Assembly (NCBI GenBank): GCA_947627535.1
Contig: CANQWM010000013.1
Coordinates: forward strand, 1 to 64,000
Reading direction: 5' to 3'
Source: an uncultured Acetatifactor sp.
GTDB lineage: Bacteria > Bacillota > Clostridia > Lachnospirales > Lachnospiraceae
Length of the DNA: 64,000 bases
Shown here: in pieces, positions 33,799-43,154 of the stretch
Position numbering within the stretch: the stretch's first letter is position 1
Layout: each line of letters begins with the position of its first letter
Translations under genes and position numbers: made by a program
The notes under the pieces: model-generated
What the model was told of the DNA's origin: nothing
What the model saw: only the letters and a program-made list of their open reading frames with translations
The model's database searches: none

Positions 33799-35055
33799 TT
33801 AATCAAAATGCTCTTCCAACCACCGGGAAATGTCCGCCTCTTCCGGGCCGCAGACCGCAATCGCTTCGCAGATCCGGCGAATCTGCGCTTCGTCCGCCAG
33901 AAGATCCTCCGCGATCTTCTCCGGTTTTTCTCCCTTCTGAAGCTTGCCCCAGACCTGATGGATCAGAAGACGGCGTTCCCCCTGGGTACGGCCCTGTTCC
34001 AGACCCTGAGCCAAACCTTGTGTCAGTCCGCGCTCAAGACCCTGTTCCAGACCCTTCGCCATACCACGTTTCAGCCCCTGTTTTCTGCCCTGCTCCAGAC
34101 CGCGTTCCATGCCATCCTCCACGCCCTCTTCGTACCTCACCTCCAGAGCGTCATCCATGTTAAACTGCGTAAACAGCATATTCTCCACCTCCGACCCATG
34201 CTTCGTCACGAAGTCTGAAAAGATCCCTTCCCGCACACTGTCCTTCACCGCAAGGGTAACCGCACTGTCACGGTCCTCACCTTCCTTTATGTATGTCCTC
34301 ACCCGTTCGATAAACCAGGAATACTCATACAGCGGCACGCAGTCCCGAAGCAGCCTGTGTCCCGCCGGAAGATTAATGTTGATCATCTTTACCTTCAATT
34401 CTAACATAGGATCTTTGGTTTTGACAATATACCCGTCCGAAAGTTTTAATACTTTTTCACCGGGTACGTCCCTTGTCCCGTTGTAAAACAGATAAAACTC
34501 CGGCGTCGGGATCGGGACACGCTTCTCCCGATACAGATTTCGGTCCTGCAGAAGCTTTTCCATGGTACGGCCGTAATAGAGTATGCTCCGCAGGGGCATA
34601 TTCTCATTGATCGTGGACTGGTGCTCGCTGATGACCAGCATCCGCTCCTTTACGGTAAAGCCCAGATCGTTTTTGCGGGCCAAAAACAGCACGCCCTCCA
34701 GCGTGGTGATCCGGATATCCTCTGGGGCGGTCTTTTCGCCGGAAAGGGCCGTATAGAGTTTGGCGGCATTTTCCGGCTCGCTGAAAAGAGCCGTGAACAC
34801 GTCGGACTTTAACTCCCGGTTGGACACTTTGGGGATTCTTTCTCTGGCTCTGCCTTGGGTTTTAGTTTGGGTTTCGTTTTTGTTTCCGTTCCTGGTTTTG
34901 TTTTTATTTCTGTTTGTTGTTCCGTCTTTTGCCCGGTTCTTCGTTCTGTCCTTTTTTTCGTCTTTTGTCTGGCTTTTTATTCCGTCCTTTTTTCCGTTTT
35001 TCGTTCTGTCCTTTCCCTCGTCTTTTGTTTCGTTTTTCGTTTTGTCCTCTGTCAT
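33799..35055 (-). CDS. Rpn-family PD-(D/E)XK nuclease / putative transposase
   Basis: 418 residues with GGAGGAG eight bases before the ATG, so the odd N-terminus is really translated. Residues 1-70 are almost only Lys, Asp, Asn, Thr, Arg and Gly in loose repeats (KDRTKNG, KDEKKDRTKN). Residues 75-320 resemble the Rpn/YhgA-like family: RELKSDVFTALFSEPENAAKLY, ARKNDLGFTVKERMLVISEHQSTIN with the D/E-x-Q nuclease element, then RSILYYGRTM. A helix of repeated GLEQGRKQGLKRG units (330-370) and a small C-terminal domain follow. Related proteins promote RecA-independent recombination. The Lys-rich head may bind nucleic acid. Confidence 0.8.
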   Translation of the reverse strand: MTEDKTKNETKDEGKDRTKNGKKDGIKSQTKDEKKDRTKNRAKDGTTNRNKNKTRNGNKNETQTKTQGRARERIPKVSNRELKSDVFTALFSEPENAAKLYTALSGEKTAPEDIRITTLEGVLFLARKNDLGFTVKERMLVISEHQSTINENMPLRSILYYGRTMEKLLQDRNLYREKRVPIPTPEFYLFYNGTRDVPGEKVLKLSDGYIVKTKDPMLELKVKMININLPAGHRLLRDCVPLYEYSWFIERVRTYIKEGEDRDSAVTLAVKDSVREGIFSDFVTKHGSEVENMLFTQFNMDDALEVRYEEGVEDGMERGLEQGRKQGLKRGMAKGLEQGLERGLTQGLAQGLEQGRTQGERRLLIHQVWGKLQKGEKPEKIAEDLLADEAQIRRICEAIAVCGPEEADISRWLEEHFD

Positions 35056-35245
35056 AGGCAGACTCCTCCTGTGAGATGAATTGTTGTCTTGAAAAATGCC
35101 GCAGAAATTGCGTGAAAAAAGAAGATTTGATTTTTCAAGGATAGGTTGATTGTAACAGGGAAAGAAGATTTTGTAAAGAACTTAATTTCTCCCGGATAAC
35201 ACCGGATAAAACCGCTGGACGCGCAGGAAGATTCCGAACCCGCCG

Positions 35246-37027
35246 TTATTGTGCGATCCAGCAAAAAGCCGCCATGGGAACACCACTGCCGCTGCACACA
35301 TTGACCTTTTCCGGGTAACAGCTTCCCGTTTTTCCAAAATAACGAACGCCGCAGATTGTCTCATCGCTGGTCACAGTGACGGTATCTCCTGCGAGCACAA
35401 CGCTTTCCGGCGCCTTCCATTTGTCGTCACAGGAAAGGATTTCAAATCCGGCCGGTTCGCCGCCACCGCTTGTCTTCAAACCGTCTCCGGTAAAATGAAA
35501 CTGCAGCACCACCTCGTTGTCCGCAGCCGAAAGACAGGCGCTGTAAGTGGGCGCACCCGTATTCTGCAGTTCCTCGTCTGTGTAGGAACTGTACAGAACC
35601 GGCATGGCAATTTCCACAGCCCGCTTTGCCATGGGCCATTTGCAGTACGGGTGAAGCTGGTTTGTGTACTGACGGTTTTTCCACAGATCGGAAGATACGG
35701 CGATAAACGTATTGGGGACCAGAGATGGAATGTTTCCCATATAGGAACGAACACGCCCAACGTTGATATAGGCCCAGTCGTCTCCGGTATAAGAATCAGG
35801 TTTGGAATATTCCGTGGTAAGCTCCATCACAAATATGGGAAAATCATGATAATTCTGATCAATTCTGTCCCTGTAATCCTGAACCATGGCCGCAAAACGC
35901 TCCGGATATAACTCCGGCAGATTTCTCGACGCATCACTTTCGCCCTGATACCAGATCATCCCGCTGACGGTAAAGTTTAAAAAAGGCGAAATATACTGAT
36001 TAAAGATAAAACGTGATCGCTGCAGACCGCTGACGCTGTCCCCATAATACCCGTTTCTCTTCTCGTTGTATTCATCCGCCCCGCACTTTTGAGCTGTCTT
36101 AGCAGACATAAAAGCAGACAGCTGAAATCCCGAATCGCTGCATTCTATAATTCCCACAGGAATTTCATTGTCCGTGCGCTCAATAATCTGTTTTGCAAAG
36201 AAATAGCCCACGGCACTGGTTTCCATGGCCGCGGTCTCGGGTTTCTGCCAGCCACGGCCGTGCATCACGTCCTCCGCCACGACGGAAGTGATGTCCCCGC
36301 CCATGGTGGGATCGCCCATCATATTGCGGATCACCCGGATATTATCGGCATTCGAGATATCCGAGCGGGTAAAGTCCTTATTATATGCGTCGTCATTCCG
36401 GGCGTCCTCCAGATAATTTGCCACCATATATGCGGCGTTGGACTGACCGATGCACAGGTACACATCGCCCACCAGCACATTTTCAAATACCGTTTCGGAG
36501 GAAGCGCCGTATACCCGAAGAGAATGTCCCTGTTCCGCGGACGCTTCCAGTGTCCCGTCCAATGTGATCAGCCACTTTCCGTCTCTCACCACGGCGGAAC
36601 CCTTAAGCCCTTTAAATTCGGCGCATATCGTATTGCCGTCCTCTCCCGGCGCTTCCCCCCATATCCGGATATAGTCGTCGCGCTGCAGTATCATATCGTC
36701 GCTGAAAGCGCGGGAGACGCTGAAGGTGCCCACGGTGGGGGACACATCTTCCGACTTCTCCATGACAGGCGCCGTCCTGCAGATAAAAAGGGGAGCTTCA
36801 GCCGCCGGAGATTCTTCCGGCAGCGGAGTCTCCGCCTGCCCGGACGGCGGCTCTGTTGCCGTTGTGTCCTCCTGAACAGGCTACTCCGACAACGCCGGAG
36901 GCACCGGCGTTACCGGGAACTGCCGGAAGCTCTCCAACCCTTCCGGCGCGGAGGCGCATCCGGCAAACGCCATACCCACAAAACAAAAGGTCAGGATCCA
37001 TCTGACAATTCCCGCATAAGATTTCAT
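35246..37027 (-). pseudogene. Sialate O-acetylesterase-like lipoprotein gene with in-frame TAG
   Basis: The reading frame starts at the ATG at 37027 with a lipoprotein signal (ILTFCFVGMAFAGC). It meets TAG at 36881-36883 (codon 49) in a Pro-rich linker and continues open for the rest of the gene. The ORF track reports only the part from 36763. The catalytic part has CIGQSNAAYMV (SGNH block I) and IWYQGESDASRN (block III), as in sialate O-acetylesterases, which remove O-acetyl groups from sialic acids or related sugars. The codon before the change was probably CAG. Unless the stop is suppressed or is a sequencing error, the exported enzyme is lost. A strong promoter at 37172-37200 remains. Confidence 0.85.
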
Positions 37028-37171
37028 TTTCCTCTCCCCGTGCCTTAACGCATACTATTCCCTGATCCGTTCAAAAGCTCCTGCGCGCTGACCTGACGGT
37101 ACGGGCAAAAGGGGACGCCGGAAAACCAGAGGGCGGGCTCCTTCTGTACCTGTCAGGGCATCTGACATGCT

Positions 37172-37200
37172 ATTATAGTACGCACAGAAAAAAACTGCAA
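37172..37200 (-). promoter_or_regulatory. Promoter of the esterase gene
   Basis: Minus-strand TTGCAG (37195-37200), a 17-bp spacer and TATAAT (37172-37177), giving a leader of about 140 nt before the ATG at 37027. The remaining 37201-37428 up to rarA shows no convincing gene. Confidence 0.7.
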
Positions 37201-37428
37201 GAAAAATTCTCCTGCTGCAAATTCCCCATTACATATTTTCCCGCCTTTTACCGCCTGTCCGCACTTATGTCCAGCGGATGCACTTAGGTTCAGCGGAACT
37301 CTTTTCGTTCCCCAAAAAATATGCTATCATATCTGTAGCTGCATACCCTGTATGCCATACAGCGGTATAGAATAAATATTTGAAGATTTGAAAAACGCCG
37401 GATCCCGGCAGAAAGAGTACCGACTTCC

Positions 37429-38775
37429 ATGGAACAGTTATCCTTCTTTGATTCAGAAACCGAAAACACCCTCTCCCCCGTCACCGCTCCCCTTGCGGAC
37501 CGGATGCGCCCCCGGGACCTTGAAGACTATATCGGGCAGGAGCATCTTCTGGGAAAGGGCAGGATCCTGCGGCAGATGCTGGAACGGGACCAGATCTGCT
37601 CCATGATCTTCTGGGGGCCTCCCGGCGTGGGGAAAACCACTCTGGCGAAAATCATCGCCCGCCGGACAAAGTCCTCCTTCGTAAACTTCAGCGCAGTCAC
37701 CAGCGGGATCAAAGAGATCAAGGAGATCATGAAGCAGGCGGAAGACAACCGTGCCTACGGCGTCCGAACCCTCTGCTTTGTGGACGAGATCCATCGTTTC
37801 AACAAGGCCCAGCAGGACGCCTTCCTCCCTTATGTGGAGCGGGGCAGCATCACCCTCATCGGCGCCACCACGGAGAACCCTTCCTTTGAGATCAACGCGG
37901 CACTCCTGTCCCGGTGCAAGGTGTTCGTGCTCAAGGAACTGACCACGGAAAATCTGACGGAGCTTTTGCGCCGGACGCTGCAGGACGAGCGCGGCTTCGG
38001 CAAAACGGAAATCCATCTGGAGGAAGACCTGCTTCGCACCATCGCCGCCTTTGCAAACGGCGACGCCCGCACTGCGTTAAACACTCTGGAAATGGCGGTT
38101 CTAAATGGGGAGATTTCCCCGGAGGGCGCTATCACCGTCACCCCGGAAACTCTGGAACAGTGTCTCGGAAAGAAAACGCTTTTATATGACAAAAAAGGCG
38201 AAGAACATTACAACCTGATCTCCGCCCTGCACAAATCCATGCGCAATTCCGATCCCGACGCCGCGGTCTACTGGCTGGCAAGGATGCTGGAGGCCGGAGA
38301 GGATCCCCTCTTTATCGCCCGCAGGCTGATCCGGTTCGCCAGCGAGGACATCGGTCTCGCGGACAGCCAGGCCCTTCCTCTGGCAGTAGCGGCTTATCAG
38401 GCCTGCCACTTCAACGGCATGCCGGAATGCAACCTGAATCTGGCCCAGACCGTGATCTATCTTTCCCTGGCGCCCCGTTCCAACGCCGTATACCGGGCCT
38501 ATGAGACGGCCAAAGCTGACGCTGTAAGCAGGCTGGCGGAGCCTGTTCCCCTCAACATCCGAAACGCGCCTACAAAGCTGATGTCAGATCTTCATTACGG
38601 CGAGGGCTATACCTACGCCCACGACACGGAGGAAAAGATCGCGCGGATGACCTGTCTGCCGGAAGGTTTGAAAGACAGACGTTACTATCTTCCCACGGAG
38701 GAAGGCGCGGAACGCGAGTGGAAAAAACGGCTGGAGAAAAGCCGGGAATTCCGCCTGGGAGAAAATGCCGAATAA
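37429..38775 (+). CDS. rarA: Replication-associated recombination protein A (MgsA/RarA)
   Basis: 448 residues. It starts MEQLSFFDSE, then PLADRMRPRDLEDYIGQEHLLG, the standard RarA opening. AAA+ motifs: GPPGVGKTTLAKI (Walker A), LCFVDEIHRFNKAQQD (Walker B), IGATTENPSFEINAALLSR (sensor 1) and GDARTALNTLE (sensor 2). The C-terminal tetramerisation region includes YLARML-like and YLSLAPRSNAVY segments. It remodels stalled replication forks in the cytoplasm. It is one of the few rightward genes in the window. The ribosome binding site is weak (AAAGAG). Confidence 0.95.
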   Translation: MEQLSFFDSETENTLSPVTAPLADRMRPRDLEDYIGQEHLLGKGRILRQMLERDQICSMIFWGPPGVGKTTLAKIIARRTKSSFVNFSAVTSGIKEIKEIMKQAEDNRAYGVRTLCFVDEIHRFNKAQQDAFLPYVERGSITLIGATTENPSFEINAALLSRCKVFVLKELTTENLTELLRRTLQDERGFGKTEIHLEEDLLRTIAAFANGDARTALNTLEMAVLNGEISPEGAITVTPETLEQCLGKKTLLYDKKGEEHYNLISALHKSMRNSDPDAAVYWLARMLEAGEDPLFIARRLIRFASEDIGLADSQALPLAVAAYQACHFNGMPECNLNLAQTVIYLSLAPRSNAVYRAYETAKADAVSRLAEPVPLNIRNAPTKLMSDLHYGEGYTYAHDTEEKIARMTCLPEGLKDRRYYLPTEEGAEREWKKRLEKSREFRLGENAE

Positions 38776-38805
38776 CCTTGTATGGTCTTTTCTTTATCCC
38801 TGCCC

Positions 38806-39912
38806 TTAAGGAGTTTCCGTGTCCTCCGTATGGTTGCCGGATGCCGCCTTGTATTCCTCCACCGCCGGATCCACGATTCTGCCGGTCCGCACCCACTCTC
38901 TGGTGTCGCCCACCTTCTCTGTCTCCTGCGTATGCTTTGCCAGAAAACGGGTCAGGGCGTAAAGATCAATCCAGATCTCATTGTCGCTCTCTTTCTGGGA
39001 CTCGTCAAAGATCAGCTCCAGTCCCCAGTGCAGATGCGTTACTTCTATATTATTGACATTTTCTTCGGTGCTGTAGCCCGTATGTCCCATATATCCGATG
39101 ACATCTCCGGCAGTGACCACGCTTCCCTCCTCCAGGCCCTCCGCGTAAGGATAGTTCTGCCGCAGATGCGCATAGTAATAATATCGCCTGCCATCAAAGC
39201 TGCGGATTCCGATGCGCCAGCCCCCGTACTGGTTCCAGCCCAGAGCCTCCACCACGCCGGATTCCACACAGATGATGGGTGTGCCGATCCGGCCCATCAT
39301 ATCATGTCCCAGATGCCGCCTTTGATATCCATAGCTTCTTCCCGCGCCGAAATCATCGTAATGGCTGTACTCAAACCCCCTGGCCAGAGGAAAATATCCC
39401 TTTAGTCCATAGCAGTCCCGATAGGTCACATTGCCGGCCCCATCCACGCATTCCTCCTTAAATTCTCCCACCAGGCCTCCCAGCGCCGCATCGTAAGCGT
39501 CCTGATAATAGGGAAAATACTTCAGATCCGCCGTCAGCTCCTCAAAGGTCTTCTCTCCTTCAAAGACGTCCTGTGCTGCCTTTTCCATGATTTTCAGAGC
39601 CTGCTTGTCAAAGGTGCCGCCGGTTCTGGCCGCCGTGTAGGCCAACAGATCCACCCAGCCGATCTCATGCTCCGTTCCGTGGGTCTTTACATCCCACTCA
39701 TAGGCACAACACAAAGCTTCGTAAGAAACCGTGAAATCCACCCACTTTATGTAATCCTGTTCTATGGAGAGGGCATTCGTGCCAAAACTCTGTTCCGCCC
39801 GGCTCTGCGCTCTCCCCGCGACCAACACCGCAAGCAGCGCCACCACGCCGCATTCTACCAGAATGCCCTTCCTCAGCCGGTCAATATATCCGTTCCTCCG
39901 TTCTCCGCCCAT
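38806..39912 (-). CDS. M23-family metallopeptidase, membrane anchored
   Basis: 368 residues from the ATG at 39912 (GGAG six bases upstream); the ATG eight codons earlier has no site. One membrane anchor lies near residues 20-36. The C-terminal lysostaphin-type domain has RRHLGHDMMGRIGTPI (HxxxD zinc ligands), YYYYAHLRQ and VTHLHWGLEL (HxH). The middle region (residues 60-190) is not recognised. M23 enzymes cut peptidoglycan cross-bridges or stems outside the membrane. Forms with this long N-terminal part occur in sporulating clostridia, but a sporulation role is only a guess. Convergent with rarA, 30 bases apart. Confidence 0.88.
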   Translation of the reverse strand: MGGERRNGYIDRLRKGILVECGVVALLAVLVAGRAQSRAEQSFGTNALSIEQDYIKWVDFTVSYEALCCAYEWDVKTHGTEHEIGWVDLLAYTAARTGGTFDKQALKIMEKAAQDVFEGEKTFEELTADLKYFPYYQDAYDAALGGLVGEFKEECVDGAGNVTYRDCYGLKGYFPLARGFEYSHYDDFGAGRSYGYQRRHLGHDMMGRIGTPIICVESGVVEALGWNQYGGWRIGIRSFDGRRYYYYAHLRQNYPYAEGLEEGSVVTAGDVIGYMGHTGYSTEENVNNIEVTHLHWGLELIFDESQKESDNEIWIDLYALTRFLAKHTQETEKVGDTREWVRTGRIVDPAVEEYKAASGNHTEDTETP

Positions 39913-40013
39913 ATTCGGCTCCGTCACATTTATCACTGAAAATATATGTGCTGCGCCGCTTTGTCATGCCTGAAGGAATCAAATCCCAGTCGCGGGTACA
40001 ACAGCCCCCGCAA

Positions 40014-40051
40014 AATAAAACCGTCCCTTCCTTTCTGGAAAGAGACGGTCT
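40014..40051 (-). terminator. Intrinsic terminator after hpf
   Basis: Minus strand ACCGTCTCTTTCC-AGAAA-GGAAGGGACGGT followed by TTTATTTT. It is 28 bases downstream of the hpf stop. Confidence 0.88.
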
Positions 40052-40078
40052 CTCATGGCTTACGCCCCTGGTTCGTTT

Positions 40079-40606
40079 TTACATCTCCGGCTCGATCAGT
40101 CCGTAGGTATCTCCCTTCCTCTTATAAACCACGTTCACTTGATCCGTCTCCGCATTGATAAACACAAAGAAATTATGGCCAAGCAGTTCCATCTGAATGC
40201 AGGCGTCCTCCGGATACATGGGTTTGATGCCAAACTTCTTGGTGCGGACGATTCTGATCTCCTCCTCGTCCATGTAATCGTTCTCTACATACATCTGGCT
40301 GAACGAACCTGCTGCCTGCTGCCTGTCCACGATTTTGGTCTTATATTTCTTAAGCTGCCTCTCGATGATCTCCTCCACAAGATCGATGGATACATACATA
40401 TCGTTGCTGACCTGCTCGGAACGGATAATATTTCCCTTTACAGGGATCGTCACCTCGATCTTCTGACGGTCCTTCTCCACACTCAGTGTCACATGTACTT
40501 CGGTGTCAGGACGAAAGTATTTTTCCAGCTTCCCGATTTTCTCCTCCACAGCCGATCTCAATCCGGGTGTAACCTCAATGTTTCTTCCCACAATAACGAA
40601 TTTCAT
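40079..40606 (-). CDS. hpf: Ribosome hibernation-promoting factor, long form
   Basis: 175 residues; AAAGGGGTGA precedes the ATG. Residues 1-100 form the S30AE fold that fills the A and P sites (MKFVIVGRNIEVTPGLRSAVEEKIGKLEKYF, then HVTLSVEKDRQKIEVTIPV). Residues 115-170 are the dimerisation domain of long HPF (FGIKPMYPEDACIQMELLGHNFFVFIN). The protein pairs 70S ribosomes into inactive 100S particles in stationary phase. It has its own promoter and terminator. A DnaA-box cluster lies upstream. Confidence 0.97.
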   Translation of the reverse strand: MKFVIVGRNIEVTPGLRSAVEEKIGKLEKYFRPDTEVHVTLSVEKDRQKIEVTIPVKGNIIRSEQVSNDMYVSIDLVEEIIERQLKKYKTKIVDRQQAAGSFSQMYVENDYMDEEEIRIVRTKKFGIKPMYPEDACIQMELLGHNFFVFINAETDQVNVVYKRKGDTYGLIEPEM

Positions 40607-40639
40607 TTAAATCACCCCTTTGTTGTTTATTGTGTAGTC

Positions 40640-40669
40640 ATTATATCATATTGACACGGCTTCTTGCAA
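40640..40669 (-). promoter_or_regulatory. Promoter of hpf
   Basis: Minus-strand TTGCAA (40664-40669), an 18-bp spacer and a perfect TATAAT (40640-40645), 34 bases before the ATG. Confidence 0.75.
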
Positions 40670-40820
40670 CAATTTCACTGATTATTTACTTGTTTTTGAC
40701 ATTACATAAGTCAACCTCAAATTCGATTTTTTTGGACAAAAAAAATTTTTTATCACATCTTCACAAAACAAATGTTCCAATAGTAAGCGTTATTTTATTC
40801 CCCAAAACAAGGGCAAAATG

Positions 40821-40891
40821 TGTGGATAATGTGTATAACTTGGTGTATAAGTCACTTTTATCGTGTTTTCGGTGCTTTTGTCTGTGGATAA
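40821..40891. other. DnaA-box cluster beside an AT-rich stretch
   Basis: Two exact copies of the DnaA box TTATCCACA (as TGTGGATAA) at 40821-40829 and 40883-40891, plus near matches TGTGTATAA at 40830-40838 and GGTGTATAA at 40842-40850. All have the same orientation. A/T-rich runs lie at about 40700-40770. The whole stretch 40670-41024 has no credible gene; the ORF drawn across it lacks a ribosome binding site and protein character. Neither dnaA nor other origin-linked genes are near, so this is more likely a DnaA-titrating or regulatory site than oriC. Confidence 0.65.
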
Positions 40892-41024
40892 CTTTTTATT
40901 CAATCGCATTAAACTTATGGCCGTTATTTCGTTTGTTCTTGCTTTTTTGTGCAAGTTGTACATCATCAAAAAAACCTTCCCATTTCCGCGCCCCAGAATA
41001 TTTTGACAACTCCCTTTGTTTTGT

Positions 41025-41058
41025 GAAAAAGAAAAGGCCGCACCCTTTGGATGCGGCC
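41025..41058 (-). terminator. Intrinsic terminator after the NlpC/P60 gene
   Basis: Minus strand GGCCGCATCC-AAAG-GGTGCGGCC followed by TTTTCTTTTTC, 13 bases after the stop codon. Confidence 0.9.
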
Positions 41059-41071
41059 TGCAGACCCTGTC

Positions 41072-42247
41072 TCAGAAAATTCTGCGGATAGCAAGAATCT
41101 TTCTATAATCTACGTTAGATACGATGATGCCTGTCTTCTTATTGGAAGCGTGAACAATCTGTCCGTTTCCTATGTAAAGAGCCACATGACCGGAATAGCA
41201 GATCAGATCCCCTGGCTGGGCGTTCTCCAATCCATCCACCGCATATCCCTGGGAGCGGTCAGATGCCGAAGAGTGCGGCAGGCTTACGCCGAAATGCGCA
41301 TATACGCTCATCACAAACCCAGAACAATCCGCTCCCTTGGTCAGGCTTGTACCACCATACACATAAGGATTTCCCACAAACTGAAGGGCATACTCCGCAA
41401 CAGCGACACCCTCCTCGCTTCCGCTGCCTACAGAATAATCTGCGGCGGGTGCGGTATTAACATTCGCCTCTTCCGTTTCCCGATTGGTCTTCCTGGACGC
41501 CGCAGCAGCTGCCTGCGCCTTTTTACGCTCCTCTTCTTCCTTCTTCAGACGCGCTTCTTCCTCTTCTCTGGACTCGGCTTGAACAAACTCACTGTGCAGT
41601 TCCGTATAATCGGTAGAAATCCAGCCGGTTCCTTCCTCCACGTCTACCTGTACCCATCCTTCTACCTCGTCAAGAACCAGCAGTTCGTCTCCCTCCGGCA
41701 CCATACTCAGTATCGAAGCCTCAATACTGGGCTCCTTACGGACAAACAGCGTCTGAGTAGTTACCTTTGCAAACCGCTTGCCTACCTGCTTTGCGATTTC
41801 CACCGCCGCATCGCCGGTAACACAATAATCCGCCTTTACATAACCTGTCACGCTGCCGGAGCTGATCTTATACCAGCCGTTTTCCTCGCCGAGGAAGGTT
41901 CCCACAGAATTATCATACAGCTTTCCGAGGATCTCACCCTCTTCGCTGGGAATGCTTCTGACATTGACATATCGCTTGACCTGAGCGATCACCAGATTGC
42001 GGAACATGTCTTCTTCTGTAGGTTCGTCGCTCTGCGTCTTATCCAGCCCGGTAAGTTCCGCTATGGAATCCAGTTGCCACGAGAAATCCGTGTTTTCCAT
42101 CCTGTTTCCCTGTGCAAGGGCATATCCCACGCCGCCGCTCATAAAAACGGAAGAAGATTCCGCTGCCTGCGCCGTAACTGCGGGGCAGGAGAAAGCAAAT
42201 AATACTGCCGCCGCGCCCAATATCACTCTTTGAGTCCTCCGGATCAT
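41072..42247 (-). CDS. NlpC/P60 endopeptidase with SH3 domains
   Basis: 391 residues; AAAGGAG precedes the ATG. A Sec signal ends near AVTAQA. Two bacterial SH3 domains follow: RYVNVRSIPSEEGEILGKLYDNS near 92-145 and LFVRKEPSIEASILSMVPEGDEL near 166-215. A Glu/Lys-rich coiled coil spans 222-262. The C-terminal C40 domain has catalytic Cys in GADCSGFVMSVY, His in GHVALYIGNG and a third polar residue after IVHAS. It is exported and cuts the D-Glu to diamino acid bond in peptidoglycan. Its promoter is near consensus with a leader of about 80 nt, and a terminator follows. Confidence 0.94.
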   Translation of the reverse strand: MIRRTQRVILGAAAVLFAFSCPAVTAQAAESSSVFMSGGVGYALAQGNRMENTDFSWQLDSIAELTGLDKTQSDEPTEEDMFRNLVIAQVKRYVNVRSIPSEEGEILGKLYDNSVGTFLGEENGWYKISSGSVTGYVKADYCVTGDAAVEIAKQVGKRFAKVTTQTLFVRKEPSIEASILSMVPEGDELLVLDEVEGWVQVDVEEGTGWISTDYTELHSEFVQAESREEEEARLKKEEEERKKAQAAAAASRKTNRETEEANVNTAPAADYSVGSGSEEGVAVAEYALQFVGNPYVYGGTSLTKGADCSGFVMSVYAHFGVSLPHSSASDRSQGYAVDGLENAQPGDLICYSGHVALYIGNGQIVHASNKKTGIIVSNVDYRKILAIRRIF

Positions 42248-42336
42248 TTCGACTCCTTTCTTCCGAATCGTAAACTTTTATATGTAAGTAACTTCTTTGA
42301 AACAAATTTATTACAAAATTGTTAAGTGCATTAATA

Positions 42337-42365
42337 AATATAGCACCGTTCCCTGCATTTGTCAA
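42337..42365 (-). promoter_or_regulatory. Promoter of the NlpC/P60 gene
   Basis: Minus-strand TTGACA (42360-42365), a 17-bp spacer and TATATT (42337-42342). Further right, 42430-42540 contains nested inverted repeats (GGGACAGAG/CTCTGTC-type and GCAGCTG/CAGCTGT) ahead of the pdxS remnant. I see no gene there. Confidence 0.8.
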
Positions 42366-42643
42366 CAGCAGGATTTTACTTTTTCTCTGCATTCATCTAC
42401 CGGCCAAATTGTTACATTTCTGAGAAATTTGAATTAGGGCAGCTGCCAGACAGGGACAGAGAAAGACGAGTGGAACGCGATTGCGCTCTCCTGGCGGCTT
42501 TTCCTGTCTCTGCTTCCACCAGCTGTTAATCTTTTAAACTGGCATGATGAAAAATATCTATATTGTCACTTTCTGCCATGCCATTTTTGTGTATAATACA
42601 AAACACGCCGGCAATAAAACATTTTTGATAGGAGTAGTAGGAA

Positions 42644-43154
42644 ATGAATGGTCAGCAAAAAAACAGATACGAACTGCTGGGGCATGCGCCGTCATGGCGC
42701 TGGAACGTATCCCGGCAGACATCCGTGCCGCAGGCGGAGTATCCCGCATGAGTGATCCAAAAATGATGAAAGGAATCCAGGAGGCAGTCTCAATTCCCGT
42801 CATGGCCAAATGCCGCATTGGCCATTTTGTGGAGGCGCAGATACTGGAAGCCATTGAAATCGACTATATAGCTGAAAGCGAAGTGCTTTCCCCAGCCGAT
42901 GACAAATACCATATCGACAAGACGCGCTTCCAGGTCCCCTTTGTTTGCGGAGCCAGAGATCTGGGGGAAGCATTAAGAAAAATTGCCGAAGGCGCGTCCA
43001 TGATCCGCACCAAGGGAGAACCCGGTACTGGAGATGTGGTTCAGGCTGTCCGCCACATGAGAGCTATGAACGCGGAGCGGCGATGCTCGGCTGGGAACTG
43101 GATGATCTGATCAGCCGGACGATTCTTGCCATGAGAAGCTGTGAAAAAGACTAA
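42644..43154 (+). pseudogene. pdxS: pdxS, pyridoxal 5'-phosphate synthase lyase subunit, decayed
   Basis: A good ribosome site (GGAGTAGTAGGAA) precedes an ATG that reads [11 protein letters not shown], the PdxS N-terminus. The frame then jumps, with about 30 codons missing, to [20 protein letters not shown] in another frame. It runs well through AKCRIGHF and [20 protein letters not shown] to about 43070. After that the frame changes again and nearly the whole C-terminal third is lost. An intact PdxS has about 290 residues. No pdxT partner is visible. The loss of vitamin B6 synthesis at this locus is inferred; another copy may exist elsewhere. Confidence 0.9.

Noticed and set aside
36881-36883. 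TAG as a pyrrolysine codon
   Set aside because: The codon lies in a variable linker, not an active site, and no pyl genes or methylamine enzymes are in the window.
40821-40891. Chromosomal origin oriC
   Set aside because: No dnaA, dnaN, rpmH or gidA nearby and only four boxes; a regulatory or titration site is more likely. Skew data would be decisive.
40630-41091. 153-codon plus-strand ORF across the hpf-NlpC gap
   Set aside because: No ribosome site, crosses a promoter, DnaA boxes and a terminator, and has no protein-like composition.
42430-42540. Riboswitch ahead of pdxS
   Set aside because: Nested inverted repeats exist, but no known riboswitch core or T-box motif was recognised and the gene behind it is broken.
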